Positions 24,585-34,858 of a stretch of 64,000 nt of DNA are shown piece after piece (position 1 is the first letter of the stretch; every line of letters starts with the position of its first letter). Under the pieces are notes generated by a model. The model saw only the letters and a program-made list of their open reading frames with translations, made no database searches and was not told where the DNA came from. The translations under genes and the position numbers were made by a program. The stretch is taken from assembly GCF_950295315.1 (NCBI RefSeq), contig NC_080170.1, positions 93,728,054 through 93,792,053 of the forward strand, in the 5' to 3' direction. Source of the stretch: Erinaceus europaeus. Lineage: Eukaryota > Chordata > Mammalia > Eulipotyphla > Erinaceidae.

Positions 24585-25235
24585 TTTTACTGGAGGGATT
24601 AATGGTATACAGTAAATACAATTGTTGGTACATGTGTAAAATTTCTTAGTTTTCTGCAAAACACTCTCACCCACAGCCTACGTTCTCCTCCACTATTATA
24701 CACCAGGACTTGAAGTTTACTTTGGTGCAATACACCAAACCCAGTCCAAGTTCTACTTTGTGTTTCCCCTTTTTGTTCTTATTTCTCAGCCACTGTCCAT
24801 GAGTGAAATCATCCCATATTCATCCTTCTCTTTCTGGCTTATCTCACTTACCATGATTCCTTTAAATTCCATCCAAGATGAGGTGAAGAAAATGAATTCA
24901 CTGTTCTTAATAGCTGAGTAGAATTTCATTGAGTATATACCACAAATTTTTCAGTCATTTGTTGTCAGTCACCTACATTGCTTCCAAGTTTTGATTCTTA
25001 CAAATTATGCTGCTATGAACATAGATATACACAGATCTTTTGGATGGATGTGTTTGGTACCCAGGAGAGGAGTGTAGGGTGGTAGAGTAGGTACTCTTCT
25101 AGCCTTCTGAGAGTTTTCCAGACTACTCTTCACATGGATTGAGACAATTGACATTCCCACCAGCAGTGTAGGAGGGTCCCTTTGCCTCCACAATCCCTCC
25201 AGCACTTGTTGTTACTATTCTTTTTGATACATGAC
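24585..25235 (-). mobile_element. Antisense L1 ORF2 3' portion, 5' continuation lost
   Basis: CCATGAGTGAAATCATCCC, GCTGCTATGAACATAGATAT and CTTCTAGCCTTCTGAGAGTT are the reverse of the ORF2 C-terminal coding region. It is diverged with no open frame. The next L1 begins right after it, in a (TA)n target. Confidence 0.8.
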
Positions 25236-25236
25236 A

Positions 25237-25240
<4 letters not shown>

Positions 25241-25270
<30 letters not shown>
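25241..25270 (+). repeat. (TA)n microsatellite
   Basis: A 30-bp TA run between two antisense L1s. Confidence 0.9.
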
Positions 25271-25279
<9 letters not shown>

Positions 25280-28200
25280 TTTATTTAAGAAAGGATAAAT
25301 TAACAAATCCATAGGGTAGGAGGGGTACAACTCCACACGATTCCCACCACCCAATCTCCATAACCCACCCCCTCCCATGATAGCTTTCCCATTCTCTAGC
25401 CCTCTGGGAGCATGGACCCAGGGTCGTTGTGGGTTGCAGAAGGTGGAAGGTCTGGCTTCTGTAATTGCTTCCCCACTGAACATGGATGTTGACTGGTCAG
25501 TCCATACTCCCAGTCTGCCTCTCTCTTTCCCTTGTAGGGTGGGTCTCTGAGGAAGCGGAGCTCCAGGGCGCATTGATGGGGTCTTCAGTCCAGGGAAGCC
25601 TGGCCGCCATCCTGATGGCATCTGGAACCTGGTGGCTGAAAAGAGAGTTGACATACAAAGCCAAAGAAATTGTTGAGCAATCATGGACCCAAAGCTTGGA
25701 ATAGTGGAGAGGAAGTGTTAGGGGGGTACTCACTGCAAACTCTAGTGTACTTCTGCTTTCAGGTATATATTTTGCAGTAGTTTATGGATACGTGTGAACA
25801 TATGCTCTCTCTCACAGAAACTGGTGTATATCTAGGTTTTGGGTCTTCATTAGAAAGTGAACCACCTGGGATGTAATTAGAGAATACTATGTAAGGAAAG
25901 GTCTCACCCAAGTAATGAAGCTGAAGGGTTGTCATTCCACACCTGAAGTCTCTGGACACAGTCTGAAGTGAAGCATGTTGAGGTGGCAATCGTTGTGTTG
26001 ATTAGGTTGCGATTGGCAGATGCAATATTATTTGATATGGATTGTGAGCGGCATACAGGAAAGTGGGCCCTATCCAAAGGTTCAAGGACTGGGGGAAGTA
26101 GAGGCTCTATAGTGGAGATGTGAGATTCCTGCTGTCTTAGGGTTCAAAAAGACACTCGATAGTTAATCTTATCATCGCATTATTTGGTAATTGGGTTAAC
26201 TTTGAAAAGTCCTTCTGTTAGGGTTTGCTGTACAGTACCCAGTATCTTGTATATAGCTGTGCTGTTGGTTGCTTCTGATCTACTTGGTCTAGGCTTTTGA
26301 GAGAATTCGCACATCAAATACACAACCTATATATTAAAAAGACTCAGTCTGTGTTTTAAAAACTTCGAGATATACAATTAATTTTCCCCCTCTCATATTA
26401 ATTATCTAGTGATTTATATGACTACACTTTACTAAGAGTGTACATAAACACCATTCCCACCACCAAAAGACTGTGACCCATCCCTCCCACCCACTCCCAC
26501 CCCCCACTGGCCCAGGAAGCTGCATGTCTACCCCTCACCACAGGGTTTTTACTTTGGTGCCCTACTCCATATTTAGTCAAATCCTGCTTTTAGTTTCCCT
26601 TTCAGATCTTCTTTCTCAGCTTCTGTTGATGAGTGGGATCATCCCATACTCATCTTTATCTTTCTGACTTTGCTCACTTAACATAATTCCTTCTAGCTCT
26701 GTCCAAGATGGGTCAGCGAAGGTGGGTTCATTGTTCTTGATAGCTGCATAGTATTCCATTGTGTATATATACCACAGCTTTCTTAGCCACTCATCTGTTG
26801 TTGGGTACCTGGGTTGCTTCCAGGTTTTAGCTATTATGAATTGTGCTGCTATGAACATAGGAGTACACACCTCTTTTTGGTTGGGTGTTATGGAGTCCTT
26901 GGGGTATAAGCCCAGGAGAGGAATTACTGGATCATATGGAAGGTCCATGTCTAGCCTTGTGAGAGTTTTCCAGACTGCTCTCCACAGAGGCTGGACCAAT
27001 TTACATTCTCACCAGCAATGCAAAAGGGTTCCTCTGTCCCCACAGCCTCTCCAGCATTTGTTGCTGCTGTGGTGCGTGACATTCTTAAAGGAGTGAAGTA
27101 ATATCTCCTTGTTGTCTTCATTTGCATTTCTCTGATAATGACTTGGAGCATCTTTTCATATGTCTGTTGGCCTTTTGTATCTCTTCTGTGGTGAATATTC
27201 TATTCATATCCTCTCCCCATTTTTGGATAGGGTCGTTTGTTTTTTTGTTGCTGAGTTTGGTGTGCTCTTTATGTACTTTTTTATTCTTTTTACAATTTTT
27301 ATTTCTAAAAAGGCAACACTGACAAAACCCATAGGATAAGAGGGGTACAACTCCACACAATTCCTACCACCAGAACTCCTTATCCCATCCCCTCCCCTGA
27401 TAGCTTTCTTATTCTTTATCCCTCTGGGGGCATGGATGAAGGGACATTATGGGGTGCAGAAGGTGGAAGGTCTGGCTTCTGTAATTTCTTCTTCACTGAA
27501 CATGGGCATTGGCAGGTCGAACCATATTTCCAGTCTGTCTCTCTCTTTCCCTGGTGGGGCAGGGCTCTGGGGAAGTGGGGTTCCAGGACACATTGGCGGG
27601 GTCGTCTGCCCAGAGATGTCTGTTTGGCATCATTTTAGCATCTGGAACCTGGTGACTGAAAGAAGAGTTAACATATAAAGCTGAACAAATTGTTGACTAA
27701 TCATGAACCTAATGACTGGAATAGTCAGATGAATATTTGAGGATCTCCATTTTGTAGATAGTTAGTAGGCCTATTTTAGTTATATTCCAAAGGGCCTATG
27801 ACTATATTAGTGTTTTTTGTTTGTTTGTTTGTTTTTTGAGCCTGACATCTGATATGCAGGTAAACCCAAGTTTTTGTCTGGGGAGATGATGTCATGGCTG
27901 GAAAAAGGACCAGATAGCTGTATCAGGAAAGAGAGTATCTTCCAAATGTATAAATGTTGTTGACTGTAAACTCATCGATTTTTGGTTATTAGTCTTTTGT
28001 CTGATGTATGGCATGTGAAGGTCTCCCATTCTATAAGGAATCTCTTGGTTTGGGTAGTGCTTTTCTTTTGCTGTGCAGAAGCTTTTCAATTTGATGTAGT
28101 CCCATTGGTTTATTATTATTTTTTTGTCTTTCTTGCAATTAGACTTGAGTCATTGAAGATGCTTATAAAATTTAGACAGAAAAGGGTTCTGTCAATATTC

Positions 28201-28500
28201 TAAGTATTTGATAGTTTCTGATCTAATATCCAAGTCCTCAATCCATTTGGAGTTTGTTTATGAGTGTGGTGAAAGGTAGTGATTCAGTTTCATTCTTCTA
28301 CATGTTTCAACCTAATTTTTCCAGTATCATTTGTTGAAGAGACTGTCCTTTCTCTATTTAATATTTTGGGCTCCCTTGTCAAAAATTAGATGTCTGTAAG
28401 TATGGAGGCTTATTTCTGAACTCTTAAACCTATTCTACTGGTCAATGTATTTATTATTTTTGTTCCAGTACCAGGTAGGTTTACTTTCTCTGGTTACTCA
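25271..28500 (-). mobile_element. 5'-truncated antisense L1 with long 3' UTR, split by a younger repeat
   Basis: Poly-T, then a ~1.34 kb 3' UTR, the ORF2 stop at 26616, and ORF2 C-terminal coding (DLPYDPVIPLLGLYPKD, FIIAKTWKQPRYPTTDEW). At about 27272 the homology to ORF2 stops and resumes near 27975 at the next ORF2 position, so the intervening ~700 bp is an insertion. ORF2 then continues to about 28500. It gives the clearest view of this L1 type's unusually long 3' UTR. Confidence 0.85.
27275..27970 (-). mobile_element. L1-associated 3'-end repeat nested inside an L1
   Basis: Antisense 3' terminus (AGGATAAGAGGGGTACAACTCC...), the CATTGGCGGGGTCGTCTGCC block, a TTTG run and GGGGAGATGATGTCATGGC. 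It interrupts ORF2 of the surrounding L1. I could not resolve a target duplication. Confidence 0.7.
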
Positions 28501-28616
28501 TTGTATGGCCTTTTCTTTTTTTCTTTTTATTTTTTTAGATAACATTCTACCCAGTCATAAACTATACTGAGTACAATATCTTTGAGATCAACAATGTTGG
28601 AGACTCCTCATTTCTT

Positions 28617-28895
28617 TTCTTTTAATATTTATTTATTTTCCATTTTGTTGCCCTTGTTGTTTAGCATTGCTGTGGTTATTGATGTCATTGTTGTTGGACA
28701 GGACAGAGAGAAATGGAGAGAGGAGGGGAAGACAGAGAGGGGGAGAGAAAGACAGATACCTGCAGACCTGCTTCACCGCTTGTGAAGTGACTCCCCTGCA
28801 GGTGGGGAGCCAGGGGCTCAAACTGGGATCCTTATGCCAGTCCTTGTGCTTTGCCCCATGTGCACTTAACCCTCTGCGCCACCTCCCGACTCCCC
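28617..28895 (-). mobile_element. tRNA-derived SINE (family 1), 11-bp TSD
   Basis: A typical antisense unit with GACAGAGAGAAATGGAGAGA and GTGGGGAGCCAGGGGCTCAA. CCTCATTTCTT repeats at 28606-28616 and 28896-28906. Confidence 0.92.
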
Positions 28896-30266
28896 CCTCA
28901 TTTCTTAATACCTATTACTTCATGTTGGAGATCCCTTATTTCTACTGTCTAGAGCATGTTTGCATTGCTGTTTTTTTTCCTGCTGTATTATTTTCTCAAT
29001 TACTGACTTTTCTTTTTTCCTGCTGTATCACTTTATCAATTACTAACAGGTAAGTATAGAACAAAAGAAATACTTGGCTACATACAGTCACCCCTGTTTC
29101 CCTCAGGCTACAGTTACTGTTCTCTAATGGGCATCTGTTGGATAACAAAAGATTTTGAACAATTGGGCCAATAGGCCTGAAGGCAAAATGGCCTAAAACT
29201 GCATGCTATGACAAACACTGATATGACAAACAGTGCTACTCTTCACAGGTTATGGAGTGCATGATAGTGACATAATGTATACCTAGTTATAGTCACAGGG
29301 CTACATCACAGTGTCCTGGTGACCTGGCATTAACTGCCGTAATTTGTGTAAACCTATAGAAATACTTTTGATGTTCCTCATTCCATGCTTTGGTATAATG
29401 CAGTTTTGTTAATAAATGTTATAAGAAAAGTCTTTCCAGGGTCACACTTAGTAAACATACTGGTGTGTCCACTCTCCATCCCACTCCTTACACTTATCAG
29501 TTAAGCTTTTCAACTTGGGAAACACTGGAACCCAGGGTCCCAGAAACAGCAAAGTCAATCATATAAATACTGCTTTGCATAATTCAACTTGGAACACAAC
29601 CATAATTACAATCCAATTCATTTAAATCAACAGAGAATCCTACTCCATAGGGTTCCATAAACATGTTGCTGGAGGAGTCTGATGAAAAGCACGGCAGTTA
29701 GTACACGTGTCTATAAGGGGAGAGTGTTATGGCACTGGACTGGCCACCATAGGACTTATGGTACAAGTCAAAATAGTAAAATCAAGAGTCAAAAGTCAGA
29801 AAATGAGAGATATGATGACCAATATTTACATGTGGAATTAAAAATTGTTAAATTTTCCACACACCTTTGGATTATCCCTGAAATTATTTCCTCCAAGAGA
29901 GAAATACTGAAATGGACTTTGCATTCATTTTTCCTCATCTTAGAAATACAGTTTTTCAGCCCTTATTAATTGTCATATCTTCAAGATTAAAGGTGAAATA
30001 GCCAATACCATGTAGACATGCAAATGTATGTGTGATTATCAGGAGAATTATCCAATATTCTCAACTCAGAAAGACCATATTCATTGCCTTCATTTTCACT
30101 GGTAATCTTATTATTGAATATTTTTATACATAAAGATCTTTAATGAATCTTGAGTCTAATTTAGGTAAAGTACTAACAAAGAAGAATATAAAAAAAAATC
30201 AGTGTCTTATATATGCCAGTGAATGGTGTTGATGAAACTTCTCATTTATTGTTCACTATTTTCTAG

Positions 30267-30436
30267 GAGAATTGACATTAGAAGAATTCATCAGTGGTAT
30301 AAAAAAAGATGAGTATCTTCTGGAGACTGTGTCCAAGAGTTTCGATCTTTCCAATGTACTGCAAATAATCTGTAATGGGAGGCAGCCAGACACAGGAGAT
30401 AGACTTTCTCCAAACCATCTGACAAGACTGGACTAG
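30267..30436 (+). CDS. GUCA1C: GUCA1C terminal coding exon (EF-hand 4, C-terminal tail)
   Basis: The exon completes the split glycine and then encodes 55 residues to a TAG at 30434. It finishes the fourth EF-hand (E-L-T-L-E-E, with loop position 12 at 30284-30286). The C-terminal helix follows (YLLETVSKSFDLSNVLQIICNG), matching the GCAP3 segment that helps contact the cyclase. The acceptor is TTTTCTAG. After a Ser-Pro at 30407-30412 the reading ends NHLTRLD. The adjacent +1-nt register from 30421 instead reads DKTGLGKVKL, which resembles the human tail as I remember it. I infer a lineage indel of net +2 (mod 3) bases that changed the last residues. The EF-hand core is untouched, so the protein may still function. 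Confidence 0.92.
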
Positions 30437-30785
30437 GGAAGGTGAAATTGAGTTGGCTATGAAACCACCTATCCCAGCTTTCAGAACTTCAAAATGAGAA
30501 GAAATGAAAATATACCCATGTGCATGCTGTCAGTTTCATAATCTAAGTTATAATTGGTATCAGCTAGTGAATGCACTATTTAAATCCATCAAAGGCTTTC
30601 ATAAAGGTCAAAGATAGAGTGCATTTTTGTTTTTCTATTTTTCAGTAGTACTCTTTCAGCAGATTAGAACATGATAATTAAACTAAAGGATTGTTTCCAT
30701 ATCTATTGGTTAAAAATGAAGTTCACATATGGTTCTTTACAAATGTAATTTTCAACTTGAAATAAAACAGACTAGACTATCAGGC
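30437..30785 (+). other. GUCA1C: GUCA1C 3' UTR
   Basis: This is AT-rich non-coding sequence directly after the stop codon, running to just beyond the only nearby canonical polyadenylation hexamer. The cleavage point is estimated at 10-25 nt after the hexamer. Confidence 0.65.
30761..30766 (+). promoter_or_regulatory. GUCA1C: Polyadenylation signal AATAAA of GUCA1C
   Basis: A canonical AATAAA lies about 325 nt after the GUCA1C stop. A GT/T-rich stretch at 30836-30860 could be the downstream element. No repeat overlaps it. Confidence 0.65.
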
Positions 30786-30910
30786 AGTTTCTCAGGAATT
30801 TAGCATTCGTCTTCGATTCAATATACATTTGACAAATGTGTTTGTTGTCCCCTTGGGTCCTGTTGCATCTATGTCTTATGGTTGACTGAGGTTTGATCTA
30901 CAAGAAACTT

Positions 30911-31194
30911 TCATTTTTTTATCATTTAAAAAATTTTTCCCTTTTTATTGTCCTTGTTATTTATCGTCATCTTTGTTGTTGTTGTTATTGCTGTTGTTGT
31001 TGTTGGATAGGACAGAGAGAAGTGGAGAGAGGAGGGGAATACAGGAGAAGAGAAAGACACCTGCAGGCCTGCTTTCACAGCCTGTGAAACAAACCCCCTG
31101 CAGGTGGGGAGCCTGGACTCCAAAAGGGATCCTGATGGTGGTCTGTACGCTTTCTGCCATGTGAGCTTAACCCACTGCACCACCAGCCAGCTCC
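30911..31194 (-). mobile_element. tRNA-derived SINE (family 1), 13-bp TSD
   Basis: An antisense unit just downstream of the GUCA1C poly-A region. CTACAAGAAACTT repeats perfectly at 30898-30910 and 31195-31207. Confidence 0.93.
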
Positions 31195-31212
31195 CTACAA
31201 GAAACTTACTTC

Positions 31213-32165
31213 TTTTTTTTTTTAAATTTATATAAAGGAAACATTGACAAAACCATAGGATAAGAGGGGTACAGCTTCACACAATTCCCACCACCAAACC
31301 TCCTTATACCATCCCCTCCACTGATAGCTTCCCTATTCTTTAACCCTCTGGCAGTATGGGCCCAAGATCAGTGCGAGATGCAGAAGGTTGAAGGTCTGGC
31401 TTCTGTAATTGCTTCCCCACTGAACATGGGCATTGATTGGTTGATCCATACTCCCAGCCTATATCTCTCTTTCCCTAGTGGGGAAGCAGAGCTCCAAGGC
31501 ACATTGGTGGGGTTGTCTGTCCAGGGAAGTCTGGTCGCATCCTGCTAGCATCTGGAACCTGGTGGTTGAAAAGAGAGTTAACATACAAAGTCAAACAAAT
31601 TGTTGAACAATCATGGACCTAAAGGCTGGAATAGTGCAGATGAAGTGTTGGGGGGGGGTCCTCCATTTTGTAGATAGCTAATAGACATATTTTAGTTATC
31701 TTTCAAAGGGCCTGTAGCTATACTAGTGTTTTTGTTGTTGTTGTTGTTTTTGTTGTTGTTGTTGTTGTTGTTGTTGTTTTGCCTGAGCCTGAAATCTGAT
31801 ATGCAGGTGGATCCTAATTATTGTCTGGGGAGATGATGTCATGGCTGGGAAAAGGAACCAGAAAGCTGGATCAGGGAAGAGAGTAGCTCCCTAATATGGG
31901 ATAAGGGTATAAATATTGTTGATTGTAAACCCCATCGATTTGATTTAGTCTGGTGTCCATAATCAGCTTAGGAGCCTATGTGACCTCTGCATCCCTGTAG
32001 ATCTGAGCTCAAATTCTGTGGTCATGAGTAGGAACATTCCATGCTGCCCCAAAATCGACCCATCTTCCTCAGGTGTAGCATAGAGTATGTTGTCCATCCT
32101 CCCTTTGGAGGATGGAACATTCTCTACTGTTGTTGATTCAAGTTGAGGGTAAGGTCCTATGGGGG
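31213..32165 (-). mobile_element. L1-associated 3'-UTR-type repeat (antisense)
   Basis: Poly-T, ATAGGATAAGAGGGGTACAG, a (TTG)n run at about 31729-31779, GGGGAGATGATGTCATGGCT and TTCTACTGTTGTTGATTC. It is the inverse of the copies at 2235 and 8205. Confidence 0.7.
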
Positions 32166-34020
32166 TCCCACAAAGGGAAGAACTTTCTTTGTGCCCTTTT
32201 TTTGTCATTCTTACCCTGAAATGCTATCTTGAAGCAGTAATAATGTTCTGTCTCATAGGAAAAGTCTAAAACTATGTAGTGAATGAAGGAAAGTTGAGCC
32301 TGAGCAATGAGAATGTTTCCATTTGATCTGTTATAAATCTGGGTCCAGTTGTGCATGAAAACACAATGCATCATCTGTAATTATTACTCCAGTTGGAGGT
32401 TTGATCATAACAGCAGACAGCCAGGCTATGCAACAACAAGCACTTGACATTTTAAACGGTCCTGACATTATAGCTCTGACATTTCATTTTTTATATCCTT
32501 TCAAAAAAATAAAATGATAAATAGGATTTCTTGATAGCTTAGAAATTTTTAAGTTTGGGGTTCTCTATCCCAGGTCCATTGGTACATCTGTCAATGCAAA
32601 GCTTTCTCGTGGGAACACAGTGGAAGTTGACAAAGACCAGATGACTTTCTGTTGAAAACCTTCCTGATTATGCCTTCATACTTAAATTTAGGTTATGAGC
32701 ACACAACTAAAACTATAGAGTTAGACTTTATATCCTCCATAGTTACAACTCTATCCAAAATCTATATATTTTATAGGAAGAGATGCAAATGAGACATTAG
32801 TGGAGTAGAAATGGACATAGAAAAGTTATAGATTAATGTATAATTAACATCTAAATGGAGAGGGTGTGCAGGGAGGTGGAGATATTGTGGAATTTGTCTA
32901 AAAGATTTTGAAACTATGCATAAAGAAATATGTAATGTAAAAGAAGGTAAAACAAAATTATCACAGGTTAAATAATATGAGAAAGCAATCACAGCCACAT
33001 GGCCACAAAGCTTTATTCATTTGTCAAAAGTGAACTATTAACCAGAATCTGAGCTTCCTAGCAGTAGAAGTGAAGAAAAAAAATGTTGTAACAGTTTTGT
33101 CCTTACCAAAGAATCAACTTGACTGTTTATTTTATCCATCCCCCAGTCCCATTCCTCTGAGGTACATAATGTGTTTCCCATGGAAAACTGGAACCCAGCT
33201 CCCACTTCTAAGCTTCTATGGTCTATAAATCCAAACCGCCTACTGTTGTTCTCCCAGTAGAGATTAGAAGCTGCTTCTGGCCATTGGTATTATTTCTGTT
33301 ATTTCAGTGTCTCCCTTTGCTCTTCCAGTCTACTAATACATTTTAACCACTTCAGTATATTAATTCTCTCTATTAAAATAACTAGTGTGTCAATGATGCA
33401 CATCATAACTTACAAGTCACAAAGCAGATACTTCAATAAACAAAGATAATAAAATAAGGAAGGATACATCCAGAAGATAGCTTTAATTTATTTCAAGTTT
33501 GTCTTTTTCACTATTACAATTTCTGTATTTTGTAGAAAGCATTTATGGTTTCTCTATAACACATGATTGCTTTCAAATCAGATTAGTTATTACAAACTAG
33601 CACAGCTTTCATCTCCTTGACTAGATCCTGATTCATACTGGGCCCTGGCTAAGTAAAAGGTCAATCCTCTTTAGGGTAGGGAACCCTGGAGCTTCCTCCA
33701 ACCTTCACCTCCTTTGGACTCATGACTAGTTTCTGTAGTTAACTAAGGTTTACTTTAGTTTTTCCCTAGATACTGCCTCTTAGATTTCTAGATCCTGTTT
33801 GTTTGTTTTTGTTTTGTCCACTATACCAACTCTACCCTACCTCCTCCCAAGCTGACCTTTAAGCTCAAGGGGAAGTTCCTTCTTTTTCCAAAGAACAGCT
33901 TTGTCTTTTCAGTAAAAAGGACATGCAATCTCATATAGCTTGTTAGCTTCGTAGGAAATGGGTTAATGATTACAGGGAACTTAAAAATACTAGTTTTCTG
34001 CCATAAGCAATAAAGCTTTA
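32166..34020. other. Intergenic unique sequence
   Basis: AT-rich DNA between a decayed L1 and a SINE. No splice-bounded open frame, RNA gene or repeat that I recognise. Confidence 0.5.
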
Positions 34021-34250
34021 GGGGCTGGGCAGAAGTGCACCAGGTGCACATAGTGCTAAGCACAGTGACCTGCTCAAGGATCCCAGTTTGAGCCCCCGAC
34101 TATTTACCTACAGGGGGGTCATTTTGCAGATGGTGAAAACAGGTCTGCAGGGGCCTGTCTTTCCCTCCCCATCTCTGTCTTCCCTTCCTCTCTCAGTTTC
34201 TTTCTGTCTTGTCCAACAGCAACAATAGCAGCAGCAACAACAATGAAATC
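34021..34250 (+). mobile_element. tRNA-derived SINE carrying the ERV in its tail
   Basis: GGGGCTGGGCAGAAGTGCAC (A-box region), CCCAGTTTGAGCCCCCGAC (B-box region), the TCTGTC body and a CAACAATAGCAGCAGCAACA tail. The retroviral TSD begins directly after it. Confidence 0.8.
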
Positions 34251-34384
34251 CAGGTATGTTGGGTAGTATGCCACCTCCCCCTGGCTTCTGCTTAACCATA
34301 TGCCTATATAGGGATTTACTGATCCAAAGCTTTGGTCTATTTACATAAATCACTTTTACATTTACATAAAGCACTCCCTCCAGG

Positions 34385-34417
34385 GCATTGGTGGTTCAGT
34401 GATAGGATTCTCGCCTG
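34385..34417 (+). repeat. tRNA-Gly 5'-half-like segment in U3
   Basis: 33 nt opening GCATTGGTGGTTCAGTG match the 5' half of tRNA-Gly (GCC/CCC), as remembered, at 31 positions. The mismatches are G to A at the 18th base and A to G at the 22nd. Identity ends at the edge of the anticodon. The 3' half and B-box are absent, so it is not a tRNA gene. Confidence 0.85.
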
Positions 34418-34510
34418 TTCCGCCCCCTCCTTGTCACACTCTGATTTTCACCAGTCACTTTTCTCTCCACCCTCTCTATATCACATCCTGTTTCCACCCT
34501 ACTTGGAGAG

Positions 34511-34518
34511 TATAAAAA
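34511..34518 (+). promoter_or_regulatory. LTR1 TATA box
   Basis: TATAAAAA in the LTR, about 200 bp before its 3' end. The same element is at 41142 and 47774. Transcription would begin at about 34540. Confidence 0.75.
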
Positions 34519-34717
34519 CAGCTGCTCTTCTGATTAAAGACACTTGGAAATTGCTTTCTGGCTCTGAGAGTTCCAGAGTGTATCTCCTGCGGAAGTTAGT
34601 GCAGCACGAGTTCCTGATCCCTCTCCCATGCAACAGTCTAGATCGGCTCCAGTTGAGTTCTCTCCAAGCCAGAGAGCACTAGCTCGGGAAGAAGTACCCT
34701 CAGGCTATCCCGGCATC

Positions 34718-34735
34718 TGGCGCCCGAACAGGGAC
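34718..34735 (+). other. Primer-binding site, tRNA-Lys(UUU) type (unit 1)
   Basis: TGGCGCCCGAACAGGGAC, 2 nt after the LTR. It is the 18-nt complement of the tRNA-Lys3 3' end, as used by MMTV-like viruses and lentiviruses. Confidence 0.95.
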
Positions 34736-34858
34736 ACGTAAGCAGCAGATTTACAAGAAGACATCTTAGATAAGTACACACCTTTTGGGTATCTGCAATA
34801 TTGTGTTAAGGCACTGTGATTTTTTTCTTTCTTATTGTTTTCCTGAGATCTCTCCACC

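Larger units (their letters stand above)
12206..30266 (+). other. GUCA1C: GUCA1C intron 3 (18 kb, retroelement-rich)
   Basis: The intron is phase 1, splitting a Gly codon. It holds a full-length sense L1, nested antisense L1s, at least six SINEs and long purine tracts, all listed separately. The parts without listed elements are about 12206-12610, 12800-13040, 15000-16220, 23060-24585 (except the odd segment near 23.4 kb) and 28910-30266. These are AT-rich unique DNA in which I see no gene. The 15480-15720 stretch looks like a decayed antisense SINE around a GA run. Confidence 0.85.
34257..34715 (+). repeat. ERV LTR 1 (5' outer)
   Basis: 459 bp, TGTTGGGTAG to ATCCCGGCA. It has a TATA box (34511-34518) and an ATTAAA (34533-34538) close to the inferred start of R. 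The U3 carries a tRNA-Gly-like segment. It differs from LTR2 at one site and from LTR3 at nine. Confidence 0.95.

Noticed and set aside
34385..34417. A functional tRNA-Gly gene in the LTR
   Set aside because: Only the 5' half is present. There is no B-box, acceptor closure or anticodon arm, and the A-box has a change.
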